Assembly: GCA_013288555.1 (NCBI GenBank) | Contig: JABDBQ010000007.1 | Location: 1-64,000, forward strand | DNA from: Bacteroidota bacterium | GTDB lineage: Bacteria > Bacteroidota > Bacteroidia > CAILMK01 | DNA length: 64,000 bases | Direction: 5' to 3' | Part shown: one piece after another, positions 15,163 through 25,175 of the stretch | How the letters are laid out: the number at the start of each line of letters is the position of its first letter | Numbering within the stretch: the stretch's first letter is position 1 | Made by a program: the position numbers and the translations under genes | Notes under the pieces: generated by a model | Databases searched by the model: none | The model's input: the letters and a program-made list of their open reading frames with translations, nothing else | Told to the model about the DNA's origin: nothing

Positions 15163-16749
15163 ATGGACGCCCCGGATTTTCTAATAATAGGCAGCGGGAT
15201 AGCCGGATTGTCATTTGCTTTAAAAGCTTCGCAACTTGGCAATGTTATTATTGTTACAAAAAATATTGCCAGTGAAACCAATACAAGAATGGCCCAAGGA
15301 GGAATCGCTTGTGTAATGAACAATGATGATAACCTTGAACTCCACGTAAAAGACACTCTCGAAGCGGGAGCGGGGCTGTGCGATGAAAATGCTGTTCGTA
15401 CTATGGTGTCGGAAGCAAGAAAATGCATTGACGAATTAATTGAAATAGGTGTATCTTTTTCAGGATCGGTCGATAAAATGGATCTTGGACTTGAAGGCGG
15501 ACATACTAGAAACAGGATAGCACATGTGAAAGACTTTACCGGCCGTGAAGTTGAAAAAGCACTTTTGGCAGCAGTCAGAAAAAATCCAGACATAACAATT
15601 CTTGAAAATCATATGGCAATTGATCTCATTGTTACAGGTGAGAAAAATAAAAGATCCTGTCTGGGAGTAGAAATATTAAATGAGAAAACGGGGGAGATTC
15701 AATCTATATATTCTTATAAGACAATTTTATGTACCGGTGGAGCAGGGCAGGTTTATCAACATACTACCAATCCGGCAATTGCAACAGGTGATGGTTTAGC
15801 AATGGCATACAGGTCAGGCGCAAAAATAAAAGATATGGAATTTGTACAATTCCATCCTACTGCTTTATACTTTCCAGAAAAGCCAGTTTTTTTAATTAGC
15901 GAAGCCTTAAGAGGTGCAGGCGCTATTCTTAGAAATAAATGGGGTGTTTCATTTATGGAAAAATATCATCCCCTTGCTTCTCTGGCGCCAAGAGATATTA
16001 CTTCACGTGCTATAATAAATGAAATGCGGGATTCTGATAGCGATCATGTTTCCCTTGATGCAACACATATTCAGGCTCAACATCTTATAAGCTTGTTCCC
16101 CAATATTTATGAGAATTGTTTGAATCTTGGAATAGATATTACTGTAGACCAGATACCTGTGGTCCCTTCAGCGCATTTTATGTGTGGAGGGATCGCTACG
16201 GATATCAATGGTCGCACAAATATTAATTCGTTATACGCCTTTGGTGAAGTTGCGTGTACAGGAGTTCATGGTGCAAACAGACTCGCGAGTAATTCACTTC
16301 TTGAAGCAATGGTTTTTTCTAACAGGGCCTTTTTAGACATAAACCTGCATTGGAAAGAAAATCAGTTGTCTAATCCTTTTCCTGGCAAAGAAAAGCACAC
16401 TAATTCTCAAGGGAATAAGAAACCTGAGATAAATAAGATAAATAATTTACTTCAGGATATCAGGCAATTAATGAGTCAATATGCAGGAATTTTAAGGCTC
16501 CCGCATGAAATGGAATATGCGTTTGAAAAGTTAATGGCACTTGAGTCAGAAGCAAAAGATTTATTTCTCCAATCCAAAAATACCAAAGAGGTTATTGAAT
16601 TATACAATATAGCCATTACAGCGCGATTAATTCTTACAGCAGCCATTAGAAGAAAAATAAGTATAGGGGCACATTATTTAGAGCATATACCCTTTCAGGC
16701 TGATTTTAAGATTGATCATATTCATGCTGCCTCCATCGAAGTCAGGTAG
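15163..16749 (+). CDS. nadB: L-aspartate oxidase NadB
   Basis: The 528-residue flavoprotein of the succinate dehydrogenase/fumarate reductase family starts with the FAD motif IIGSGIAGLS (residues 8-17) and has RMAQGGIA, EFVQFHPTAL, the APRDI active-site segment and GANRLASNSLLEA. It oxidises aspartate to iminoaspartate for NadA; it can use oxygen or fumarate as electron acceptor, so it can serve anaerobic growth. It is co-transcribed with nadA judging from the short gap. The C-terminal helical domain (about 420-528) is complete. Confidence 0.95.
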   Translation: MDAPDFLIIGSGIAGLSFALKASQLGNVIIVTKNIASETNTRMAQGGIACVMNNDDNLELHVKDTLEAGAGLCDENAVRTMVSEARKCIDELIEIGVSFSGSVDKMDLGLEGGHTRNRIAHVKDFTGREVEKALLAAVRKNPDITILENHMAIDLIVTGEKNKRSCLGVEILNEKTGEIQSIYSYKTILCTGGAGQVYQHTTNPAIATGDGLAMAYRSGAKIKDMEFVQFHPTALYFPEKPVFLISEALRGAGAILRNKWGVSFMEKYHPLASLAPRDITSRAIINEMRDSDSDHVSLDATHIQAQHLISLFPNIYENCLNLGIDITVDQIPVVPSAHFMCGGIATDINGRTNINSLYAFGEVACTGVHGANRLASNSLLEAMVFSNRAFLDINLHWKENQLSNPFPGKEKHTNSQGNKKPEINKINNLLQDIRQLMSQYAGILRLPHEMEYAFEKLMALESEAKDLFLQSKNTKEVIELYNIAITARLILTAAIRRKISIGAHYLEHIPFQADFKIDHIHAASIEVR

Positions 16750-16959
16750 AAATAAATTAGGGTTTATCATTCCTATTCGATTTTTTAAAAAGTTTAGTGA
16801 CATTATAATTTTTTAAATAACAAGGTCCATTTTTTGATGGAATCGGCCCCGTATATTCCGTATCCTGTTAAATTGTAGTGAAAACCAATGCCTGATTGTA
16901 TTTGAAAGATATGGCTAATGGAATAAATATTATAAATTGTCCCATATTTGGCTTTATTA

Positions 16960-18993
16960 ATGAGAAAAAGAGTCTATTTGGTCATATTAGGTTTCATGTT
17001 ATGTGCCGGAGGCTGCAAACTAAGTGACAAGCAGTGGGACATTAACATGCTTGTGCCTATTGCACATGCTGATTTGACGATCAGCAATATGATTCAGGAT
17101 ACATCTCTTAAAAAAAACGCTGATAGTTCTCTTTACCTGGTAAATGTTCAGCAGCTGAATTCACTGAATATCAGTAGTCTATTAACAGTACCTGATACCA
17201 ATTTTGAAAAGACTGTATCCTTGAAAACGATTACTTTAGGACAACGCACTATCAAGCATAACGTATCATTGGGTGAGGTTATCAGTAAAGCCTATGGTAT
17301 ACCTGCCGGGATTCTTCAAGGACAGAGGATACCCATCAAACCCATAAACAGTCTTAGTTTAGGCTCAACAACAATTAATGCACAAAGCCTTTTTACCAAC
17401 GCTACTTTTATTGGCGGAACCTTGCAATTGAGCATTTATAATGGTTTCCCTATTGAAATAACCAACATACATTATCAATTGCTTAATCAATCAAGCGTTG
17501 TAATAGATGATACTATTAACAGCATTATGCCAAATGCTACCCACATTTCCACTTATCCACTCGCAGGCAAAACGCTGAGTGCAAGTCTGACATTTAACGT
17601 CATTAATATGAGTTCACCTGGAACTAATGGTGATAGTATTAAAATTGATACCGGCGCTTTAATAAAAATTGTTCTCACCGGAAGCAATATGCAGGTTTCA
17701 GCAGCCACAGCCGTATTCCCCGCTCAAAACCTTGTAAATGATAATGTTGATGTTAATTATAATCTTCGCGGACCACTCTTCAAATCTTTTATAATTCGGT
17801 CTGGTGAAATCGATTTCAAAACTACGAGTTCTATCCAGGATACTATTCATATGACATATTCCATTCCGGGAGCAACGAAAAACGGTCAGTCAATTAAAGA
17901 ATTTCTTAATGTCCCCCCTGCGGGCGCAACGAGCATTACCATATATGATTCGTTTAAGTTGAATGGCTATAATGCTGATCTTACGGGTCAGCATAAAGAT
18001 AGCTTTAATACATTTTTTAATATTTTAACAGCCAGAATTGATTCAACAGGTAAACTGGAATCACTTTCGCTTGCAGATAGTATTTATATTTATTACGGCT
18101 TATTTCACGTAATACCCGAATATGCGCAAGGTTACCTTGGAACTAAATCATATACCGTTGGACCCCAGACAGCTCCGTTTAATTTTTTCAAAAATCTTTC
18201 TGCAAATAAATTAACCATTCCTCAGTTGAATGTAAACCTGCAGATCAGCAATGGGATCGGAGCGCCTGTTTCAGGAGTCATAAAATCTATAACTGCTTTT
18301 AATTCAAAGACAAATCAATCTGTCCCGCTGAAATGCAGCAAATATATCAATGTTCCGATTAATATTCCTGCAGCAAAAGATACCAATTCTCAAAGTGTTA
18401 TAGAAATACCCCTTAACAATCTGAATTCCAATATAAATAACCTCCTTGAAATAATGCCCGACAAACTTTTATATCTTCTGAGTTTCACAGTAGACCCAAA
18501 TGGAAATACCTCAAATTATAATGATTTCATTTACTATGGTAGCACAGTTGCTGCAAATCTAAATATTCAGTTGCCATTGCAGTTTGGAGCAGATGGGTTA
18601 TTGCTGGAAGACACGATGACTGCGAATCTGATAAATAATGTTGATGTAAGTAAAGTACAAGACGGAACCTTACATTTGAATATTTCAAATGCCTATCCAC
18701 TGTCAGCCAAAATCCAGTTATATGTTTTGGATAACACTAATAAAATCACCGATTCGCTACTTGTCAATACTTCGAATACGATTCCTGCAGGCTCACCGGT
18801 TGTGGGGAATAATATGCCAGGAATAGGAAATATTGATATATTCCTGTCGCAAAAACAATGGCAGGAAATTGCTGATAAAAAGCGCCTTATCCTGAAGGTT
18901 TTACTTAATACCTATAATAAACAGGTTGTTAAAATATATAGTAACTCTCATTTTGTCACGAAATTGACAGCAAATTTCCGTTATCGAAATTAA
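16960..18993 (+). CDS. Predicted surface or periplasmic lipoprotein, unknown function
   Basis: A lipoprotein signal (MRKRVYLVILGFMLCAGGC, lipid-attachment Cys19) is followed by about 655 residues rich in Asn, Ser, Thr and Ile with repeated beta-strand-like segments. No catalytic motif is recognised. An upstream TTG at 16948 would only add MALL, so ATG 16960 is the better start. The next gene begins 8 nt after its stop and encodes an outer-membrane-like protein, so the two probably form an operon and a lipoprotein/barrel pair in the outer membrane. Function is unknown. Confidence 0.75.
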   Translation: MRKRVYLVILGFMLCAGGCKLSDKQWDINMLVPIAHADLTISNMIQDTSLKKNADSSLYLVNVQQLNSLNISSLLTVPDTNFEKTVSLKTITLGQRTIKHNVSLGEVISKAYGIPAGILQGQRIPIKPINSLSLGSTTINAQSLFTNATFIGGTLQLSIYNGFPIEITNIHYQLLNQSSVVIDDTINSIMPNATHISTYPLAGKTLSASLTFNVINMSSPGTNGDSIKIDTGALIKIVLTGSNMQVSAATAVFPAQNLVNDNVDVNYNLRGPLFKSFIIRSGEIDFKTTSSIQDTIHMTYSIPGATKNGQSIKEFLNVPPAGATSITIYDSFKLNGYNADLTGQHKDSFNTFFNILTARIDSTGKLESLSLADSIYIYYGLFHVIPEYAQGYLGTKSYTVGPQTAPFNFFKNLSANKLTIPQLNVNLQISNGIGAPVSGVIKSITAFNSKTNQSVPLKCSKYINVPINIPAAKDTNSQSVIEIPLNNLNSNINNLLEIMPDKLLYLLSFTVDPNGNTSNYNDFIYYGSTVAANLNIQLPLQFGADGLLLEDTMTANLINNVDVSKVQDGTLHLNISNAYPLSAKIQLYVLDNTNKITDSLLVNTSNTIPAGSPVVGNNMPGIGNIDIFLSQKQWQEIADKKRLILKVLLNTYNKQVVKIYSNSHFVTKLTANFRYRN

Positions 18994-19001
18994 ACAAATG
19001 A

Positions 19002-20276
19002 ATGGCTTCGAATCGAGCATATAAATATATCCTGGTTTGCCTTTTGGTTTTGCCTTTAGGTGCAAAATCTCAGATATTCAGCGATCCGATATTTAACATT
19101 CAGCTTGATTCTGCTGATAAAGCAAAGACCCTGGATATAGGAGCAGTATATAACATTGGTTCTGATGCTATTACAAATAAGTTATTTAATACGATTGTTA
19201 ATTCCTCTTTTATTGGTGATGATGCAAAACAATCTGTTTTGCCTTATTTAAAATCAACAAATAACAGTGCAGGTGGCTATGCAAATGGCAATATTTTTTA
19301 TTGCTGGATACCTGAGGGCAGGGAGGAACATTTTTTTATAAATCTATCGTCCCGCATTCAATATTCTGTGCTTTTTAGCAGAGATGCATACAAGTTGGTG
19401 GCATTTGGCAACAGCCAGTTTGCGGGTCAAACTGCTGATGTCAGTGGTCTCAAGTTTTCTCATTATGCTTATCAATCATTGCAGTTTGGTTTTTATACCT
19501 TCAAAAAGAAAATGGATAAAAGCCTTTTATTTTATGGTGGCGGATTAGCATTGGTTTCTGGCTCAGGGTATAATAATTTATTCATATCGAAAGGAAGCTT
19601 GTATACATCTCCTACGGGAGACAGCCTTTCGCTCAATGCTAATGTTTCTTCAAAATCTGTTAATTCAGCCAATATGATTTCCGATGTTAATGGGCTTGGG
19701 GCTTCCATTAACGGTTTTGTTGGAATTAGATTTCCTGTTAAAGACGAATTGCGCTTTCAGATTGCTGATCTTGGTTTTGTCGACTGGTTTAAAAATACAG
19801 GTAGCTTTAACATAAATAGGCAATTCAATTACACAGGTGAAAAAGTCAGTATTATAAATGGAAAGGCTTCATATACAAATTATTACCTTACATTGGATAC
19901 AATAGCTACCCAGGCGGGACATCCTCCTGTAGGAGGGAATTTTGTATCAGGCTTACCATTTCAGATTCGTGTGAACTATACCAAATATCTTGGTTCAGAT
20001 TTGTCATTATCTGGTGGTATAGAATATATCAATGATAATATGAAAATTCCGGAGCTTGATATTTCTGCAAAAAAGTATCTTACAAACAACAAGTTAGCTT
20101 TATGCGTTGGAGTTTCCCTTTTTGGTTATAGCAATTATGGTATTACCGCAGGTATAGAATATAAGCTTAGAAATAGATTTTTAATAATGCTTGGAACACA
20201 ACATCTGGAAGGCGTTATTCATGATTATGGTATCCTGGGTCAAGGATATTTTGCAAACCTCAAGTTGACATTATAG
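19002..20276 (+). CDS. Predicted outer-membrane beta-barrel protein (DUF5723-like)
   Basis: The 424-residue protein has a signal peptide (ILVCLLVLPLGAKSQ, cut near residue 24). The mature part is rich in aromatic beta-strands and ends in AILGQGYFANLKLTL-like terminal strand geometry, typical of Bacteroidota outer-membrane proteins. It resembles DUF5723-type proteins in general plan (signal, DPIFNI start, long barrel-like body), though I cannot verify the family. It is tightly coupled to the preceding lipoprotein gene and ends 10 nt before the convergent GH3-family gene. Confidence 0.65.
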   Translation: MASNRAYKYILVCLLVLPLGAKSQIFSDPIFNIQLDSADKAKTLDIGAVYNIGSDAITNKLFNTIVNSSFIGDDAKQSVLPYLKSTNNSAGGYANGNIFYCWIPEGREEHFFINLSSRIQYSVLFSRDAYKLVAFGNSQFAGQTADVSGLKFSHYAYQSLQFGFYTFKKKMDKSLLFYGGGLALVSGSGYNNLFISKGSLYTSPTGDSLSLNANVSSKSVNSANMISDVNGLGASINGFVGIRFPVKDELRFQIADLGFVDWFKNTGSFNINRQFNYTGEKVSIINGKASYTNYYLTLDTIATQAGHPPVGGNFVSGLPFQIRVNYTKYLGSDLSLSGGIEYINDNMKIPELDISAKKYLTNNKLALCVGVSLFGYSNYGITAGIEYKLRNRFLIMLGTQHLEGVIHDYGILGQGYFANLKLTL

Positions 20277-20286
20277 AAAACAGGTT

Positions 20287-21807
20287 CTAATATTTCTCAC
20301 CGGCAAATTCTAAAATGTCGTCCACAAATTCCCTTGAATTCGATAATCTTGGAACTTTATTCTGACCACCAAGTTTACCTCTTTTTTTCATCCATTCGTA
20401 GAAAGTGCCCTTGTTTAGCTTTCTGACTATTGGCCTCTGTAAAGCCATGTCTTTAAATCTTTTGGCTTCATAATCTGAATTAAGTCTTTTCAAGGTTTCG
20501 TCAAGGTGCCTGATGAATTCCTGGAAATCCTGTGGGTCTTTTTCGAACTCAATCAGCCATTCATGAGCACCATTCCCATCTCTTGAAAAATATACGGGGG
20601 CTGCAGTAAAATCTGTAACGATACTGTTGGTATGTTCACAAGCGAAAGCCAGCGCCTTTTCAGCGTTTTCTATCATCAGTTCTTCACCAAAAGCATTTAT
20701 GTAATGCTTCGTTCGCCCACTGATTTTGATCCTATAGGGATCCTTTGAAGTAAAACGGATCGTATCACCGATTTTATATCTCCACAGTCCGCTGTTAGTG
20801 GTAATGATCAAGGCATAATTTTTATTCAGTTCCACATCTTCGAGTGAAACAGCATTTTCAGCTTGCTTTAACGTGCCATCTACAGGAATAAATTCATAAA
20901 ATATACCATAATCAAGCATAAGGAGCATGTCATCAGCTCCAGGGCTATCCTGAATCGCAAAAAAGCCTTCTGACGCGTTATATGTTTCCATATAATGCAT
21001 ATTCCCGTTAGGGAGTAGTTCCTTAAAAAGATTTCTATATGGATTAAAACTCACACCTCCATGAACATATAGTTCCAGCATCGGCCATATTTCAGATATA
21101 TTATTCTTTCCGGTCATATCCAGCAATCGCCGGAATAGGATGGTTGTCCATGTTGGGATACCAAGAACATTTGTAACCTTGTGTTTAAGAATGGCTTTGG
21201 CCATTTTTTCAATTTTCTCTTCCCAGTTATCCATCAGAGCTATTGACAGCACAGGAACTCTTTTTGCTTCAGCCCAGATGGGAAGATTCTGCATCAATAC
21301 GGCCGATAGATCACCATAATAACTGTTCTCATTGAGTTTATTCACCTGGTGACTCCCTCCAAGTACAAGGCTTTTACCGTCAACAAGATTCGCATTAGGA
21401 TATTGATTGTAATACATGGCATACATATCCTTGCCCGCTTTGTAATGACAGTCCATCATGGATTCTTTGCTTACAGGAATAAATTTGCTTTTATCATCTG
21501 TAGTGCCTGACGATTTTGCAAACCAATTGACATCGGTAGGCCAGATCACGTTTTGCTCACCCTTCATCATTCTTTCAATGTAGGGTTTCAAACTATTATA
21601 ATCCTGTAATGGTACTCTTTCAGAATATTCAGAATAATTTCTGATTGATTTATAATCGTAAATTTTGCCCCACTCTGTATTGGACGCATTTTGCAACAAG
21701 GTATTCATTAACCTTGTTTGTTTGGCATTCGGATTTTTGCTGAAATCATCAATTTCTTTGATGCGCTCCAGGATGATCCATTTGAATATATTATTTAGTA
21801 CGCCCAT
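20287..21807 (-). CDS. GH3-family acyl-acid-amide synthetase-like protein
   Basis: A 506-residue member of the GH3 auxin-responsive family, an adenylate-forming enzyme group. Visible landmarks are WFAKSSGTTDDKSKFIPVS (about residues 89-107, P-loop-like), YNASEGFFAIQ, WRYKIGDTIRF and HYINAFGEELM. Plant members join amino acids to acyl acids; in Bacteroidota the substrates are not known. The gene stands alone on the minus strand and diverges from rsmE with only 53 bp between starts. Confidence 0.88.
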   Translation of the reverse strand: MGVLNNIFKWIILERIKEIDDFSKNPNAKQTRLMNTLLQNASNTEWGKIYDYKSIRNYSEYSERVPLQDYNSLKPYIERMMKGEQNVIWPTDVNWFAKSSGTTDDKSKFIPVSKESMMDCHYKAGKDMYAMYYNQYPNANLVDGKSLVLGGSHQVNKLNENSYYGDLSAVLMQNLPIWAEAKRVPVLSIALMDNWEEKIEKMAKAILKHKVTNVLGIPTWTTILFRRLLDMTGKNNISEIWPMLELYVHGGVSFNPYRNLFKELLPNGNMHYMETYNASEGFFAIQDSPGADDMLLMLDYGIFYEFIPVDGTLKQAENAVSLEDVELNKNYALIITTNSGLWRYKIGDTIRFTSKDPYRIKISGRTKHYINAFGEELMIENAEKALAFACEHTNSIVTDFTAAPVYFSRDGNGAHEWLIEFEKDPQDFQEFIRHLDETLKRLNSDYEAKRFKDMALQRPIVRKLNKGTFYEWMKKRGKLGGQNKVPRLSNSREFVDDILEFAGEKY

Positions 21808-21848
21808 CTCGATTTTATACTTTTACAAAAATCCGCAAAAAAATGAAC

Positions 21849-21856
21849 TAATTTTG
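21849..21856 (+). promoter_or_regulatory. -7 promoter element close to the rsmE start
   Basis: TAATTTTG matches the Bacteroidota -7 consensus TAnnTTTG and ends only 4 bp before the rsmE ATG at 21861. The transcript would therefore have almost no leader. No convincing -33 TTTG is seen at the ideal distance. Confidence 0.5.
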
Positions 21857-21860
21857 GCTA

Positions 21861-22574
21861 ATGAATTATTTTTTTCACTCTGAGAATCTTTTACATGGAT
21901 CACGATTGACACTTTCTGAAGATGAGGGCCGGCATGCTATAAAAGTATTACGTTCATCGATAGGAGATTCGATTCATATTATTAATGGTAAGGGCCAATT
22001 AGCAGAAGCTGTTATTACAAATATTAAGGGCAATAATGTTGAAGTAGCCATTGAAAATGTAAAGTTTGAAAATAAGCCGGGATATGAATTGGTTATCGGA
22101 CTCGCTATTCTTAAAAAACGCGACAGGCTGGAATGGTTCGTAGAAAAAGCCATTGAGCTGGCGGCAAACCGGATCATCCTGTTTAATTCACAGTATACAG
22201 AAAAGACCCATCTTGATACAAAAAGACTTCAAAAAATCGCTATCAGTGCGTCAAAGCAATCAGGAAATTTATGGATGCCTGAAATTTCGTGCAGCATTGA
22301 CTTTCATAAAGTTATTTCTGAAAATTTCTCAGGTGAAAAATATATCGCCCACTGCCGTGAGGATGGTCGTAAGCAATTGTTAAACCAGGCATACAAGTCT
22401 TCTGAAAGCGCCCTGGTTCTCATTGGACCAGAGGGAGATTTTTCAGAATCGGAAATCAGGAACGCCTTAGAAAATAACTTTTACCCTGTAAGTCTTGGAA
22501 ATCTAAGGCTTAGAGCTGAAACTGCGGCTTTAACGGCACTGATGATGCTGCAAATTGCAAATCAGGACAAATAA
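21861..22574 (+). CDS. rsmE: 16S rRNA (uracil-1498-N3)-methyltransferase RsmE
   Basis: The 237-residue SPOUT methyltransferase has an N-terminal PUA-like domain (HAIKVLR near residues 25-31) and the knotted C-terminal domain with LIGPEGDFSESEI (about 189-201) and SLGNLRLRAETAALTAL (about 213-229), the diagnostic AdoMet-binding segments. It methylates U1498 of 16S rRNA. Its stop is 9 nt from the convergent dnaA stop. Confidence 0.95.
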   Translation: MNYFFHSENLLHGSRLTLSEDEGRHAIKVLRSSIGDSIHIINGKGQLAEAVITNIKGNNVEVAIENVKFENKPGYELVIGLAILKKRDRLEWFVEKAIELAANRIILFNSQYTEKTHLDTKRLQKIAISASKQSGNLWMPEISCSIDFHKVISENFSGEKYIAHCREDGRKQLLNQAYKSSESALVLIGPEGDFSESEIRNALENNFYPVSLGNLRLRAETAALTALMMLQIANQDK

Positions 22575-22583
22575 TCTAAACTC

Positions 22584-24014
22584 TTATTTGAAGTTAACGT
22601 TGATAAGCTTCTCAAGCTCTATCACTTTGTTTTTAAACCGTGTATCTGTCTGCATCAGGTCCTGAACCGTCTGGCAAGCATGAATAACAGTCGAGTGATC
22701 TCGTCCACCGAAATGTTTCCCAATATTTGACAGAGATGATCTTGTGAAATTTTTTGCAAAATACATGCTTATCTGCCTTGCCTGTACAATATGGCGTTTG
22801 CGGGTTTTGGATTTTAATAAATCAACAGGCATTTCAAAATGATCGCATACAAGTTTCTGTATATGTTCTATGGTAAGTTCCTTTGTAGTCTGCTTTACAA
22901 AGTTTTTGAGGATATCTTTAGCAAGCTGGAGATCAATTTCTTTCCGGGTCAGTGACGAATGAGCTAATAGTGAGATCAATGCACCTTCAAGTTCTCGGAC
23001 ATTACCAGTCATTGTGTAAGCGACATATTCTATAACATCTTTGCTAAGCTCAATTCCATCGGCATACATCTTATGCTCCATGATGGCATATCTTGTCTCA
23101 AAATCCGGAATCTGGATATCTGCTGACAGCCCCCATTTGAAACGGGAAAGTAATCTTTCTTCCAATCCCTGCAGATCTTTGGGTGGCCGGTCTGAAGTAA
23201 GAACCAGCTGCTTTCCGTTTTGCTGCAGGTGATTAAATATATGAAAGAAGATATCCTGTGTTTTATCTTTATTGGCGAAAAACTGAACATCGTCAACAAT
23301 AAGAAGATCAATGAGTTGATAGAAATTTACAAAATCATTGATTGAATTGTTTTTGATGGATTCCACAAACTGGCTTGTAAACTTTTCGGAAGTAATATAT
23401 AGTACAGTTTTGTTTTTGAGATTTTCTTTTACCTGGTTGCCTATCGCCTGGGCAAGATGCGTTTTGCCAAGCCCTACACCTCCATATATAAAGAGAGGAT
23501 TGAATGATGTTCCACCTGGTCTCGCTGCAACTGCCTGACCTGCAGATCTTGCAAGTCTGTTGCAATCGCCCTCAATGAAATTACTGAAACTATAAGCAGC
23601 ATTGAGCTGAGAATCTACATTTACTTTTTTTATTCCCGGGATGATAAATGGATTCTTGATAGAAGTTCCGCTGGTTGGAATAGAAATTTCAAGATCGTCA
23701 TCGCTTTTGTTCCTTTGCGTAGGAACCTTAATGGTATGAGGTTTAGTACCTCCGGAGCTATTTTCCACGATAATATTATACTCAAGTTTTGCACCTGGGC
23801 CCATTTCTTTTTTTATGGTTTTTTTCAGAAGACTCACATAGTGTTCTTCCAGCCATTCAAAGAAAAACAGACTTGGTACCTGAATGGTTAATATCTTTCC
23901 TTCTAGCTTTACAGGAACAATGGGATCGAACCAGGTTTTGAAACTTTGCGTATTAACATTGTCCTTGATAATAGCAAGACATTTTTCCCATATTTCCTGA
24001 TGTGTCGAAGTCAT
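22584..24014 (-). CDS. dnaA: Chromosomal replication initiator DnaA
   Basis: The protein has all four DnaA domains: N-terminal domain (WEKCLAIIKDNVN...FKTWF), linker, AAA+ core with Walker A GGVGLGKTHL and Walker B LLIVDDVQFF, and C-terminal HTH with GGRDHSTVIHACQ. ATG at 24014 (MTSTHQEIW) is preferred; an in-frame ATG at 24020 would add only MF. A -7 element lies a few bases upstream. I did not see a cluster of DnaA boxes next to the gene, so an adjacent origin is not supported. Confidence 0.97.
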   Translation of the reverse strand: MTSTHQEIWEKCLAIIKDNVNTQSFKTWFDPIVPVKLEGKILTIQVPSLFFFEWLEEHYVSLLKKTIKKEMGPGAKLEYNIIVENSSGGTKPHTIKVPTQRNKSDDDLEISIPTSGTSIKNPFIIPGIKKVNVDSQLNAAYSFSNFIEGDCNRLARSAGQAVAARPGGTSFNPLFIYGGVGLGKTHLAQAIGNQVKENLKNKTVLYITSEKFTSQFVESIKNNSINDFVNFYQLIDLLIVDDVQFFANKDKTQDIFFHIFNHLQQNGKQLVLTSDRPPKDLQGLEERLLSRFKWGLSADIQIPDFETRYAIMEHKMYADGIELSKDVIEYVAYTMTGNVRELEGALISLLAHSSLTRKEIDLQLAKDILKNFVKQTTKELTIEHIQKLVCDHFEMPVDLLKSKTRKRHIVQARQISMYFAKNFTRSSLSNIGKHFGGRDHSTVIHACQTVQDLMQTDTRFKNKVIELEKLINVNFK

Positions 24015-24020
24015 AAACAA

Positions 24021-24767
24021 AAATTAAAACAAATGTAAACAGATCCCTGGCTTTTTAGAAAGGGTCGGTAAAATTGGACATAAATTCTTTCCCAAAAAAT
24101 TTTTTCTTGCTTGTCAATTTCAAATCTTTTACAGGTAATTCAAAAGGCCAATTTTCCTCTCTCTCATTCCAAAAGTAGTTCTATTTTTTTTTAGATACCA
24201 AATTTATTTTGAGTTTTTTTTAAATAGTGTGCTAAACAAACGGTTACGATGTAATGTTTAGTATTTCAGTCATTTAACTTAAATAACCCGCTCTTATAGC
24301 GCGTACTGTAAGAAATTTAAAACTAATATTAAGCCTGTATTATGCTCTCGTGATACTGTGAACGCTGTTTAAGATTTTTTAATATGGATTCACGTTGAAA
24401 CACGAATGTTTTTCTCATCAAAGTTTCACGAAAATTTCAGTTGACAGGAATCTTTCAACAGATTTACATTTGGAATCAGCGAGAAGAGAAATTTTTCAAA
24501 AGGATAGGAGAATGATCTCCATTGTTCATCTTTATTTCCGGAAAGCAATCGCATCAGTTTATACCTTATTTATATGTTAGTAAAATGTGGCTGTCTTTAT
24601 AACGTTACCATGATCCTAAGTTGGGAATATCCCTGGTCCAAATGGCAAGACCCAAATCCGATCCCGAACACTGGGGACTCAAATTCCTTCATGATCTCAT
24701 GATTCACGAGCATTTGCCGATTTGCATATTTGCATAACTTGTCCCGACTTATTCGGGATTTGCACAT
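24021..24767. other. Gene-free stretch upstream of dnaA
   Basis: About 750 bp without a convincing gene. It holds the dnaA -7 element (24030-24037), an A/T-rich part with T-tracts up to about 24240, and from about 24711 words of the type atttgcat followed by a small TCCCGA...TCGGGA hairpin (24742-24758). A 61-codon frame at 24395-24580 has no recognisable features. Confidence 0.6.
24030..24037 (-). promoter_or_regulatory. -7 promoter element of dnaA
   Basis: On the minus strand TACATTTG matches TAnnTTTG and lies about 16 bp before the preferred ATG at 24014. No clear -33 TTTG was found at the usual distance. Confidence 0.45.
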
Positions 24768-25055
24768 TTATCCTTCCTCCCCCTTCAACGCCGCCAGTTT
24801 GCGGGCCGCTTCTTCTGAAACTGGAATGTCGTCCCGAGACTTAACGATACTGATTAAAATGACATAAAACTCTTTTTCAATTTCAACCAGCGCTTCCGGG
24901 GTATAGGTTTTGGTTTTATCGTCCTTGTCAAAGTACAAATCGGGCGTGGCAGCATACCACATGATCGTTTTGACGGGCATATACATATAGGCAGGCAAAT
25001 TTGATCTTTTGCCAATGAAATAGTCTTTCAGAAATTTTAGTTTTTCGTTTAACAT
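24768..25055 (-). CDS. Hypothetical protein, 95 residues
   Basis: A small, charged protein (starts MLNEKLKFLKDYF, ends with a helix ARKLAALKGEEG) with no family I recognise. It lies on the same strand and 120 bp downstream of a DUF5681-like small gene, with an 8-bp tandem repeat between them. Similar pairs occur in phage-derived or accessory regions. A short TCCCGA/TCGGGA hairpin follows the stop but lacks a T-run, so it is weak as a terminator. Confidence 0.55.
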   Translation of the reverse strand: MLNEKLKFLKDYFIGKRSNLPAYMYMPVKTIMWYAATPDLYFDKDDKTKTYTPEALVEIEKEFYVILISIVKSRDDIPVSEEAARKLAALKGEEG

Positions 25056-25070
25056 GTTTTTTTAATTATT

Positions 25071-25118
25071 AGACAATGAGACAATTAGACAATGAGACAA
25101 TGAGACAATGAGACAATG
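25071..25118. repeat. 8-bp tandem repeat, six copies
   Basis: Six consecutive copies of AGACAATG (one reads AGACAATT) between two small minus-strand genes. It belongs to a set of 8-bp-period repeats found in several gaps of this window (34172-34250 and 51902-51925 are others). Confidence 0.9.
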
Positions 25119-25175
25119 AGGCTATTCGGATTGCTTTCATTTCCAAATTTCCAAATTTTCAAATTGCCTCATAGT

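Noticed and set aside
24395-24580. 61-codon open frame upstream of dnaA
   Set aside because: No recognisable motif, no start context, and composition like the surrounding non-coding DNA.
24021-24767. Replication origin next to dnaA
   Set aside because: No cluster of DnaA-box-like 9-mers or clear unwinding element was seen; A/T-richness alone is not enough.
25071-25118. CRISPR array
   Set aside because: Repeats are 8 bp, directly joined, with no spacers and no cas genes.
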